This document shows, piece after piece, positions 1-5,881 of a DNA stretch of 9,915 bases. Made by a program: the position numbers and the translations under genes. Position 1 is the stretch's first letter; each line of letters opens with the position of its first letter. The notes beneath the pieces are model-generated. The model ran no database searches, was not told the origin of the DNA, and saw nothing but the letters and a program-made list of their open reading frames with translations. The stretch is from Solobacterium sp. (GTDB lineage: Bacteria; Bacillota_I; Bacilli_A; Erysipelotrichales; Erysipelotrichaceae): the NCBI GenBank assembly GCA_015256455.1, contig JABZMB010000045.1, positions 1 to 9,915 on the forward strand, given 5' to 3'.

Positions 1-162
1 GGTGAACTTGCGGATTTAGTTGGTACGACAAGACAGACGATTACTTCAATTGAAGTAGGGAAGTATACTGCCTCATTGCCACTAGCGTATAAGATTGCGA
101 AGCAGTTTTCATTGAGTATTGAAGAAGTATTTGATTTTACAGAATTAGAGGAAGAGGAATAA
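1..162 (+). CDS. XRE/Cro-CI family helix-turn-helix regulator (5' end missing)
   Basis: This is the C-terminal 53 residues of a small DNA-binding protein, read in frame from base 1 to a TAA at 160-162; its start lies upstream of the window. The visible part matches the HTH_3 fold: the ELADLVGT helix, a turn, then the recognition helix around RQTITSIEVGKY, followed by LAYKIAKQFSLSIEEVF, the usual closing helices. The tail is acidic (ELEEEE). Family members of this type are often only 65-70 residues, so perhaps 10-15 residues are missing. The next gene starts 2 bases after the stop, and its ribosome site (GAGGAAGAGGA, 149-159) lies inside this gene, so the two are almost certainly co-translated. 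By analogy with similar pairs, it probably controls its own operon together with the membrane protein. The target is unknown. Confidence 0.9.
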   Translation, partial: GELADLVGTTRQTITSIEVGKYTASLPLAYKIAKQFSLSIEEVFDFTELEEEE

Positions 163-164
163 AC

Positions 165-641
165 ATGGACAAGAAATTATTAAAGGCAAAACAGGAATTA
201 CAAAAATATACAAATATTTGGAGTGTGATTGCGATATGTTCAGTATTGCTTCTTATTCTAGATAGATTAGGATATCTGACTAGATCATATGTAGATCGTA
301 ACTTTGCTAACTATATGGATGGATTTTATACGGGCCTATTTATTGTAATAATCGTGGTAGCTGTGTGTTATATTGCAAAGAATTATAAAGCAATGAAGAA
401 TGAAAAAGATTTGATGCGTTTATATAACGAGATGCATGATGAAAGATGCCGTCAGATTGAACTTGTATCCAAACGTCAAGCATTTTTGATTGCGGAAGAT
501 TTATTGTTGGTAGCTGCTGTGATTGCAAGTTTCATAAATTCTTATCTATTCGCTGGTATCATCATTTCAATGATTGTATTTATCTTTACTTCTATTTTCT
601 GTAGGGAATTTTACAAGAGAACTTATACAGGAGAAGAGTAA
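165..641 (+). CDS. Four-helix integral membrane protein, partner of the XRE regulator
   Basis: A 158-residue membrane protein of no family I can name with confidence. Hydrophobic segments lie at about residues 18-36, 53-71, 107-124 and 127-147, so four membrane passes are likely. A charged N-terminal amphipathic stretch (MDKKLLKAKQELQKY) precedes them. The central soluble loop (72-106) is highly charged and contains YNEMHDERCRQIE. A DER motif with a following Ile is typical of small membrane proteins encoded beside XRE regulators in Firmicutes. The ATG at 165 is chosen because it sits just after the regulator's stop with a purine-rich site at 149-159. The phosphatase gene begins 7 bases downstream, so the three form one transcription unit. 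Its role is not known; a membrane partner or sensor for the regulator is an inference from context only. Confidence 0.8.
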   Translation: MDKKLLKAKQELQKYTNIWSVIAICSVLLLILDRLGYLTRSYVDRNFANYMDGFYTGLFIVIIVVAVCYIAKNYKAMKNEKDLMRLYNEMHDERCRQIELVSKRQAFLIAEDLLLVAAVIASFINSYLFAGIIISMIVFIFTSIFCREFYKRTYTGEE

Positions 642-648
642 GTATACT

Positions 649-1137
649 ATGACAATAAAGATATTATTTGTTTGTCATGGAAATATCTGTCGTTCGCCTA
701 TGGCGGAGTATATCTTTCGTAAACTAGTAAGTGATGCTGGTGTTAGTGATAAATTTGAGATAGCTTCTGCTGCGACTAGCTCAGAAGAGATATGGAATGG
801 TAGGGGTAACCCAGTTTATCCTACTGCAAAACAAAAACTATGCGAGCATGGCATCAACTGTGATGATAAGCATGCACGTCAAATTACAACTAGCGATTAT
901 GCATACTATGATTTACTTGTAGGAATGGATGAGATGAATATTCGTAATATGAAACGTGTATATCACAACGATCCAGAAGGTAAGATCCATCTATTATTAG
1001 AATATACAGGAAAGTGCAGAAGTATATCAGATCCATGGTATAGTGGTGATTTCGATATAGCATATCGTGAAATCGAAGAAGGCTGTATCGCATTATTTAA
1101 ATATCTGACAAGTGAAGGTGGACATCTACAGTCGTAG
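649..1137 (+). CDS. Low-molecular-weight protein tyrosine phosphatase
   Basis: A 162-residue cytoplasmic phosphatase that should hydrolyse phosphotyrosine (or phosphoarginine in some relatives) through a cysteinyl-phosphate intermediate. The P-loop near the N-terminus reads VCHGNICRSPMAE, with nucleophile Cys9, Arg15 and Ser16. The general acid is Asp128 in the DPWYSGDFD segment, followed by the usual YREIEEGC helix. Length is normal for the family (about 150-160). The start is set at 649 rather than the in-frame ATG at 574, because the family begins directly with the MxxKILFVCHGN strand and the longer form would overlap the upstream gene by 68 bases. The ribosome site (GGAGAAGAG, 630-638) is rather far from the ATG, so translation may be coupled to the preceding gene. 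The stop codon lies within the terminator hairpin. Substrates cannot be read from sequence. Confidence 0.95.
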   Translation: MTIKILFVCHGNICRSPMAEYIFRKLVSDAGVSDKFEIASAATSSEEIWNGRGNPVYPTAKQKLCEHGINCDDKHARQITTSDYAYYDLLVGMDEMNIRNMKRVYHNDPEGKIHLLLEYTGKCRSISDPWYSGDFDIAYREIEEGCIALFKYLTSEGGHLQS

Positions 1138-1147
1138 ATGTCTTTTT
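1121..1147 (+). terminator. Intrinsic terminator overlapping the phosphatase stop codon
   Basis: A perfect 9-bp stem, GACATCTAC (1121-1129) paired with GTAGATGTC (1134-1142), with a 4-base AGTC loop, is followed by TTTTT at 1143-1147. The 5' arm and loop encode the last residues of the phosphatase, and the TAG stop (1135-1137) lies in the 3' arm. It should end the regulator/membrane protein/phosphatase transcript and insulate it from the ATPase operon. Confidence 0.9.
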
Positions 1148-1169
1148 GTAACTGCTTACTTTTTTAAAT

Positions 1170-1260
1170 TTGAGAAAAATATGAGTGGGTTACAGAATTT
1201 ATATCTGTTTTACCTATAATTTTGAGATGAAAAGGACTATAATTATAGGGCCAATGTTTA
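1170..1260 (+). promoter_or_regulatory. Control region of the V-ATPase operon, with repeated CTATAAT elements
   Basis: This non-coding stretch between the terminator and the first ATPase gene must hold the operon promoter. TATAAT, a perfect -10 hexamer, occurs at 1215-1220 and again at 1238-1243. The second copy sits in the perfect 12-base palindrome CTATAATTATAG (1237-1248). CCTATAAT at 1213-1220 is also the reverse complement of ATTATAGG at 1242-1249. Upstream, ACAGA (1192-1196) and TCTGT (1204-1208) form a dyad. No good -35 box sits 16-18 bases before either TATAAT. TTGAGA at 1170-1175 would pair at 17 bases only with a weak CAGAAT. The exact start point is therefore open, but a promoter and possible operator here are likely. 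Confidence 0.5.
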
Positions 1261-1272
1261 TGGGAGGTAGCT

Positions 1273-1599
1273 ATGGAAATAGAAGTAATTCAAGATCTTA
1301 TTAAGATGGATGAAGAAACGCGTAATAAGATTAATAATGCCCATGAATTGAAGTACAAATTGAAGCAGGCAATTGATCAGGAAAAAAAGAAACTGACGGA
1401 TGAGGCTTGGGCCAATGTAGAGACACAAGTGAAATCAATGCGTGAAGAAATTCGTACGACTCATGAGAAGAAACAAGCAGAAGCAAAAGCAATGTATGAG
1501 AAAGAATCAAAGCGCATTACGGATATGTTTAATGCAAATAAAGAACGCTGGATTCAGATGATTGCGGATTATACGGTTGGAAAAAGAGAACAGGAGTAG
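1273..1599 (+). CDS. V-type ATPase peripheral-stalk subunit G/H-like (NtpF-type)
   Basis: A 108-residue, almost wholly helical and highly charged protein, rich in Lys, Glu, Gln and Ala, with hydrophobic residues at heptad-like spacing from about residue 5 to 85. There is no membrane segment. This is the look of the small coiled-coil stalk subunit that pairs with subunit E to hold the catalytic head against rotation; Enterococcus hirae NtpF also opens its operon. Sequence conservation in this family is poor, so the assignment rests on size, composition, first place in the operon and the absence of any other candidate for this subunit. The start at 1273 has a strong ribosome site, GGGAGGT (1262-1268). 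The stop (1597-1599) directly follows the AGGAG used by the next gene. Confidence 0.78.
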   Translation: MEIEVIQDLIKMDEETRNKINNAHELKYKLKQAIDQEKKKLTDEAWANVETQVKSMREEIRTTHEKKQAEAKAMYEKESKRITDMFNANKERWIQMIADYTVGKREQE

Positions 1600-1602
1600 C
1601 GA

Positions 1603-2649
1603 ATGAGCAAATCAAGTAATGCGATTACCGCTAAGGCAAGAGCGATGCTTGCAGAACATTTGACACCTGTTGATTATGCAACGATGTTACAAAAAAAGAC
1701 AGTTGGTGATATTGCAATATTTTTGCAAAGTCAGCCTCTTTATAAGGAGTCTTTAGAGGGAATTAACCCAAAGGCGATACATCGTGGCCAGTTAGAGGTT
1801 TTACTTCGTACAGGTGTATTCAATCGATTTGCAAAACTGATTCGCTATGCGGATGATAACGCAAAACATTTTGGGCATATTGCGGTCATGGAAACAGAAA
1901 TTGAATTGATTCTGATGAAATTACATTCACTTTCTGACCAAGATAATGAGATGTTACGCCAAAATATGATTTCTAAGTTACCGCTATATATTGGAAGCTA
2001 TACTTCGTTTCCACTGGAGGAATTGGCGGATAGTGCTTCCTTTCAAGATGTATTGATGTTGTTGAAAGATACTTCTTATTATGACGTATTAAAAAAGTAT
2101 GAACAGAAATCCTTAGAGGATATGGATTTTATCAATTTGGAGCATTCTTTACGTACTAAATATTACGCAACGTGTCTAGAAACGATTGAGAAGTATTCTA
2201 ATACAACTTCAAAGGAAAAGATGAAAGAAATTATCTTGTCTCGTATTGAGTTAGAGAATATCGCAATTATTTATCGTTTGAAGAAGTATTTTACTGTTTC
2301 TAGGGAGTTTATCAAGCAGATGCTAGCAGACTATTGTTGTTTCTTCCGTATGAAAGATTTATACGATATGATTGACAATGATACTGCAGAACAAGTTATT
2401 CAACGCTTAGAGAAATCGAGATATAAAGCGTATCTATCAAATCAAAAATTCCTTTATATTGAACATTATGCACAACGTATTACGTTCAATATGAGTGCAC
2501 ATTTTATTCGTACCGATACCGATCCGAATCTATCACTACTAGCGTATGTATTACTAGCAGATATTGAGATTCAGAATGTGATTGATATTATCGAAAGTGT
2601 AAGATATCAAATTCCACAAGAGCGTGTGAAGGCTCTATTGATTTATTAA
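1603..2649 (+). CDS. ntpC: V-type ATP synthase subunit C
   Basis: A 348-residue soluble, mostly helical protein that should cap the membrane rotor ring and link it to the central D/F shaft, as subunit C/d does in bacterial and archaeal V/A-ATPases. The family pattern is visible: an N-terminal region with the segment DIAIFLQSQPLYKESL, the following LEVLLRTGVFNRFAKLIRYA helix, and a repeated three-part helical build (about 1-120, 120-230, 230-348). The C-terminal stretch DIEIQNVIDIIESVRY is typical of the family's final helices. Length is ordinary (about 330-350). The ATG is 3 bases after the stalk gene, with AGGAG at 1592-1596 spanning that gene's last codon. It lies before I and K here, whereas in E. 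hirae ntpC follows ntpE. Confidence 0.93.
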   Translation: MSKSSNAITAKARAMLAEHLTPVDYATMLQKKTVGDIAIFLQSQPLYKESLEGINPKAIHRGQLEVLLRTGVFNRFAKLIRYADDNAKHFGHIAVMETEIELILMKLHSLSDQDNEMLRQNMISKLPLYIGSYTSFPLEELADSASFQDVLMLLKDTSYYDVLKKYEQKSLEDMDFINLEHSLRTKYYATCLETIEKYSNTTSKEKMKEIILSRIELENIAIIYRLKKYFTVSREFIKQMLADYCCFFRMKDLYDMIDNDTAEQVIQRLEKSRYKAYLSNQKFLYIEHYAQRITFNMSAHFIRTDTDPNLSLLAYVLLADIEIQNVIDIIESVRYQIPQERVKALLIY

Positions 2650-2650
2650 G

Positions 2651-2656
2651 AAAGGA
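2651..2656 (+). promoter_or_regulatory. Ribosome binding site deciding the subunit I start
   Basis: AAAGGA lies 6 bases before ATG 2663, the right distance for a start there. The in-frame TTG at 2657 directly abuts this site and is too close to be used. It is a weaker site than those of K and B, which suits a subunit needed once per complex. Confidence 0.7.
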
Positions 2657-2662
2657 TTGCAC

Positions 2663-4483
2663 ATGGCTATAGAAAAAATGAAGTTCATCAGTGCATGCAC
2701 AGACCCAGAACATCGAGATGCGATGTTACTAGCGGGGATGAACACAGGTCTGTTACAGCCAGTGATAGCAACCAAAATTATCAATGATGATAACAATGGA
2801 AGCGTCATTAGTACAGAAAATCCGTATCAGGATTATGTACAGACATTTAAGAGTATTGCGCATGCAGTTGGATGTGATTTGAATGTAAAAGAAAAGGTTA
2901 CATCTAGTTATACCAATGCTGAAATTGAAGCATATATCAAAGAATTAAATGAAGAGTTTGGTTTAGATAATGTTGCACAAAGTGAGACATTATCACCGGA
3001 TGATGAAAAGGCTTTAAAAGAATTAAGTATATTAAACTTTGAAAAGATGCATGCATGTAATTACCTTAATTTTGGCTTTGGTAGATTACCGATGGATAGT
3101 TTTAAGAAGTTATCCTTGTATCGTGAAGAGATGTTTGTATTACATCGTTTACACTCAACAGCACAATATGTTTGGCTCGTGTATGTAACTAGTGATACTT
3201 ACGCAGCTAAGACTTTCAAGATTTTCCAAAGTTTATTCTTTGAACCAATTACGATTCCAAAGTTTGATATTCAGGAAAGAGTAGAACAATGTCGTATCAA
3301 GATGGTTGATATGTATTCCTATTGCGTACGTCAAAGTTCTATCTGCAATATGTATCCATATGTTGCAGTATTAGACCAAAAACAAATCCTTAGTGGATTT
3401 GTAAAGGCTTCCGATGTTGAAACATATAAAGCGGCCTTTAATGGTTTGCCGGTTGACTTTAGAATTAAAGATCCAAGTGAAGTGAAAGATATCAAGTGCC
3501 CAACACTATTAAAGAATGGCTGGTTCTTTAGACCATTTGAATTATTTATCGAGATGTATGGACTACCTGCATATGATGATTTTGATCCAACAGTCTTTAT
3601 TGGAATTACGTACTGTATCTTGTTTGGTATCATGTTTGGTGATTTTGGACAAGGACTTGTACTTTTGATTCTTGGCTTCTTATTTGAAAAGAAGGGTAAG
3701 CTATTCGGTATTGTTGGTAGAGTTGGTATTACATCATCAATCTTTGGTTTCTTGTTTGGCTCTGTATTTGGACATGAAACACTTCTAAATCCAGTACATC
3801 GATCTTTATTTGGTGTAAGAGATAAACTGTTTGAAGTTATGGCGTCCTCAAGTACGATGATACTTCTAATCGGTGCGATTGCAATTGGTTCTGTACTTAT
3901 CTTAGTGACAATGATTATGAATATGTGGAATCGTGCTCGTAAGAAAGAATGGGCTGAATTCTTATTCTCACAGAATGGTGTTGCAGGGTTTGTATTCTAT
4001 GGATTTATTATCGTAGCCGCTGTGTTACTAGCTGTGGCTAAAGTAAATTTATTAAAACCAATGTTTATCATTCCGTTTATCGTCGTTCCTATTATCTTAT
4101 TTATGATGAAGGAAGCTTTTGAGAGAAAGTTCGAAGGACACTCATTTAAACCTGAAGATGGATGGGGAAATTACTTCCTGATGAGTTTCTTTGAAACATT
4201 TGAAATATTATTGAGTTTTGTAACAAACTCCATGTCATATCTGCGTGTAGGTGGTTTCGTATTAAGCCATGCAGGCATGATGCTTGTTGTTATGACGCTT
4301 GTGAAGATGACAGGTAATGCAGGTATTGTAATTGCAGTACTTGGTAATATCTTTGTTATGGCGTTAGAAGGTTTGATCGTAGGTATTCAGACTTTACGTT
4401 TGGAATACTATGAAATGTTTAGCCGTTACTATAACGGTGGTGGAATTAAATATCAGGCATATACTGCCGAAGATGCAGAATAA
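2663..4483 (+). CDS. ntpI: V-type ATP synthase subunit I (membrane stator, a-subunit homologue)
   Basis: A 606-residue two-part protein. Residues 1 to about 305 are cytoplasmic and helix-rich and anchor the peripheral stalks. The rest carries about eight membrane segments, near 310-332, 335-350, 352-372, 398-421, 439-462, 465-482, 506-548 (a long double segment) and 553-575. Family signatures are present: TYCILFGIMFGDFGQG in the first membrane segment; SYLRVGGFVLSHAGM with Arg528, equivalent in role to the essential stator arginine that releases ions from the ring; and EGLIVGIQTLRLEYYEMFS near the C-terminus. It forms the two ion half-channels next to the K ring. ATG 2663 is preferred to the TTG two codons earlier on ribosome-site spacing. 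Somewhat shorter than many homologues (about 640-660) but not broken. Confidence 0.95.
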   Translation: MAIEKMKFISACTDPEHRDAMLLAGMNTGLLQPVIATKIINDDNNGSVISTENPYQDYVQTFKSIAHAVGCDLNVKEKVTSSYTNAEIEAYIKELNEEFGLDNVAQSETLSPDDEKALKELSILNFEKMHACNYLNFGFGRLPMDSFKKLSLYREEMFVLHRLHSTAQYVWLVYVTSDTYAAKTFKIFQSLFFEPITIPKFDIQERVEQCRIKMVDMYSYCVRQSSICNMYPYVAVLDQKQILSGFVKASDVETYKAAFNGLPVDFRIKDPSEVKDIKCPTLLKNGWFFRPFELFIEMYGLPAYDDFDPTVFIGITYCILFGIMFGDFGQGLVLLILGFLFEKKGKLFGIVGRVGITSSIFGFLFGSVFGHETLLNPVHRSLFGVRDKLFEVMASSSTMILLIGAIAIGSVLILVTMIMNMWNRARKKEWAEFLFSQNGVAGFVFYGFIIVAAVLLAVAKVNLLKPMFIIPFIVVPIILFMMKEAFERKFEGHSFKPEDGWGNYFLMSFFETFEILLSFVTNSMSYLRVGGFVLSHAGMMLVVMTLVKMTGNAGIVIAVLGNIFVMALEGLIVGIQTLRLEYYEMFSRYYNGGGIKYQAYTAEDAE

Positions 4484-4488
4484 AACTT

Positions 4489-4496
4489 AGGAGGAG
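4489..4496 (+). promoter_or_regulatory. Strong ribosome binding site of subunit K
   Basis: AGGAGGAG, a near-full match to the anti-Shine-Dalgarno sequence, ends 5 bases before ATG 4502. With the B site it is the strongest in the operon. It should favour high output of the ring subunit, which is needed in many copies per enzyme. Confidence 0.8.
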
Positions 4497-4501
4497 AAAT
4501 C

Positions 4502-4945
4502 ATGTTATTATCTACAAAAGAAATTTTATTACCATTAATTGCTGTTATTTTAGTTGTTGGTCCATTATGGATTCTATTACGTAAAGGAATCAATACTACA
4601 AATGCTAAGACAAGAATTCTTGCACAGGTTGCAATCTTTGTAGGCGTATTCTTAGTTGTATTATTATTCCAAGCTCACTCATATACTACTTTAGCCGAAG
4701 AGGCTAGCAAGACTGCTGCTACAGGTGATTTAGCAAAAGGTTTAGGATTTATCGCTGCAGGTCTTTCTGTCGGTGGTGCATGCTTAGGCGCAGGTTTAGC
4801 CGTTGCTTCTGCTGCTCCAGCAGCTATCGGTGCTGTTTCTGAAAATGGAGACAACTTCGGTCGTGCTATTATCTTCGTTGCCCTTGGTGAAGGTGTAGCG
4901 ATTTACGGTTTGCTAATTTCTATCTTGATTATCAATGCACTCTAA
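4502..4945 (+). CDS. ntpK: V-type ATP synthase subunit K (rotor ring proteolipid)
   Basis: A 147-residue membrane protein with four hydrophobic segments, near 8-26, 39-57, 79-112 and 121-145. The second half is a classic c-type hairpin: the small-residue helix GGACLGAGLAVASAAPAAIG, a polar loop SENGDNFGRA, then ALGEGVAIYGLLISIL, in which Glu130 is the ion-carrying carboxylate. The first hairpin has none of the glycine-rich packing of a c hairpin and no buried acid; its connecting loop (RKGINTTNAKTR) is basic and so probably cytoplasmic. The protein forms the ring that turns against subunit I. It lies 18 bases after I and before F. The length is close to E. hirae NtpK (about 156), but the first half does not look like a duplicated copy of the second. 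Confidence 0.93.
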   Translation: MLLSTKEILLPLIAVILVVGPLWILLRKGINTTNAKTRILAQVAIFVGVFLVVLLFQAHSYTTLAEEASKTAATGDLAKGLGFIAAGLSVGGACLGAGLAVASAAPAAIGAVSENGDNFGRAIIFVALGEGVAIYGLLISILIINAL

Positions 4946-4954
4946 GGAAGTTGC

Positions 4955-5263
4955 ATGAAAGCATATTGTATTAGTGATAATACCGACACGTTAATGGGAA
5001 TGCGTCTTGCTGGATTTGAAGGCATCGTATTACATGAACGTCAAGAAATATTAGATAAACTTAATCAGTTAATTGCTGATCCAGATATTGCGATTGTCTT
5101 AATGACAACCAAAGCAATGGAACAGGTTGCTGATGTTGTCGCAAGAAAGAAATTAGTGTTACAACGTCCATTAATTACTGAGATTTCTGACCGTCATGGT
5201 TCCGCTAAGATTGGCGAAACAATTGACCGTTATATCAGTGAGGCAATTGGCGTAAAACTATAG
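4955..5263 (+). CDS. ntpG: V-type ATP synthase subunit F (central shaft)
   Basis: A 102-residue soluble alpha/beta protein of the expected size for subunit F (E. hirae NtpG is about 103). The N-terminal strand MKAYCISDNTDTLMGMRLAGF, the middle IAIVLMTTKAMEQV and the LVLQRPLITEISD strand match the family's CheY-like Rossmann core; the end is helical. It binds subunit D in the rotating shaft and in homologues stimulates ATPase activity. Its ribosome site (AAGGAAG, 4944-4950) overlaps the K stop codon at 4943-4945, and the ATG follows 9 bases after that stop. It lies between K and E here rather than just before A as in E. hirae. Confidence 0.93.
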   Translation: MKAYCISDNTDTLMGMRLAGFEGIVLHERQEILDKLNQLIADPDIAIVLMTTKAMEQVADVVARKKLVLQRPLITEISDRHGSAKIGETIDRYISEAIGVKL

Positions 5264-5272
5264 AGGTGAGCA

Positions 5273-5881
5273 ATGGAAGAATTTGAAGAGAAAATAATCA
5301 AATCCATTAAATCCGATATGCTGAACCAATCTACTTTAGTAGAAGAAACTGTTATGAAGGAAATTCAAATGATGCACGATGAACAGTTGAATTACTTCAT
5401 GGTAGGACTAAAGAAGGAAACAGAAGCCTATCTTGAAAAAGAAACAAACGATTTACGTTTGAGTGCTTCTTCACAGCTATCTCAAGAAACTTTAAAGATC
5501 AAGCACGATTTATTAAAGCTCCGTATGGATTTTATTAATCAATTGCTAGAAGGTGCTAGTAAGAAGATTGAAGACTTTGTTAAGTCTAGCCAATATAAAA
5601 AATATCTTGTAGAGAATATTAATCTGATTAAGGTTACCCCTACAGGTATCTTTACAGTTAGAAAACAAGATGAAGAATTGTTCAATGAATTATTAAAAGA
5701 GAAAAATATTTCAGCGAATGTTCAAACTGGATATTTCCGCTTTGGTGGATTTACATATTCGGATTTGGAAAATCGTTTGGAATATCGTTGCGATTTGAGT
5801 GAGAAGCTTGAAGAAGCACGTCTTCTATTCCGTGAACATTCTGGATTCATCATTACGGAAGGAAGTGACAATCATGAGTGA
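5273..5881 (+). CDS. ntpE: V-type ATP synthase subunit E (peripheral stalk)
   Basis: A 202-residue protein with the two-part build of subunit E. An N-terminal charged coiled coil of about 95 residues runs along the stalk, and a C-terminal globular domain (about 100-200) binds the top of the head. Features include LKIKHDLLKLRMDFINQLLEGA at the coil-to-globule join and a C-terminal stretch GGFTYSDLENRLEYRCDLSEKL, close to the usual GGxxxxxxxGxxxxDNTxxxRL region, although the common Asn-Thr is replaced. It pairs with the small coiled-coil subunit at the head of the operon. The ribosome site is GAGGTGAG (5263-5270). Its last 8 bases overlap the start of subunit A, the only overlap in the operon. 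Length is normal (about 190-200). Confidence 0.92.
   Translation: MEEFEEKIIKSIKSDMLNQSTLVEETVMKEIQMMHDEQLNYFMVGLKKETEAYLEKETNDLRLSASSQLSQETLKIKHDLLKLRMDFINQLLEGASKKIEDFVKSSQYKKYLVENINLIKVTPTGIFTVRKQDEELFNELLKEKNISANVQTGYFRFGGFTYSDLENRLEYRCDLSEKLEEARLLFREHSGFIITEGSDNHE
5858..5865 (+). promoter_or_regulatory. Ribosome binding site deciding the subunit A start
   Basis: GAAGGAAG, inside the last codons of subunit E, lies 8 bases before ATG 5874. It supports that start over the in-frame ATG at 5799, which would add 25 residues unlike any A subunit and deepen the overlap with E. Confidence 0.75.

Noticed and set aside
574..648. A longer N-terminus for the tyrosine phosphatase starting at ATG 574
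   Set aside because: It would overlap the membrane protein gene by 68 bases and add 25 residues before a domain whose family starts at the first beta strand.
649..1137. The phosphatase as an arsenate reductase of the LMW-PTP fold
   Set aside because: Cys65 and Cys71 are near each other, but they lie in the ordinary helix and loop of the phosphatase fold and not at the spacing of the ArsC redox pair; there are no arsenic genes nearby, and the DPWY general-acid loop is that of a phosphatase.
1222..1243. TTGAGA (1222-1227) and TATAAT (1238-1243) as a sigma-70-type promoter
   Set aside because: The spacer is only 10 bases, far below the 16-18 needed, so the two boxes cannot be used together by the housekeeping sigma factor.
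3331..3633. A 100-codon open frame on the minus strand inside subunit I
   Set aside because: It is a mirror of conserved subunit I codons, with no motif or initiation signal.
5799..5873. A longer N-terminus for subunit A starting at ATG 5799
   Set aside because: The added residues are the out-of-frame reading of the conserved end of subunit E, and ATG 5874 has its own well-spaced ribosome site.
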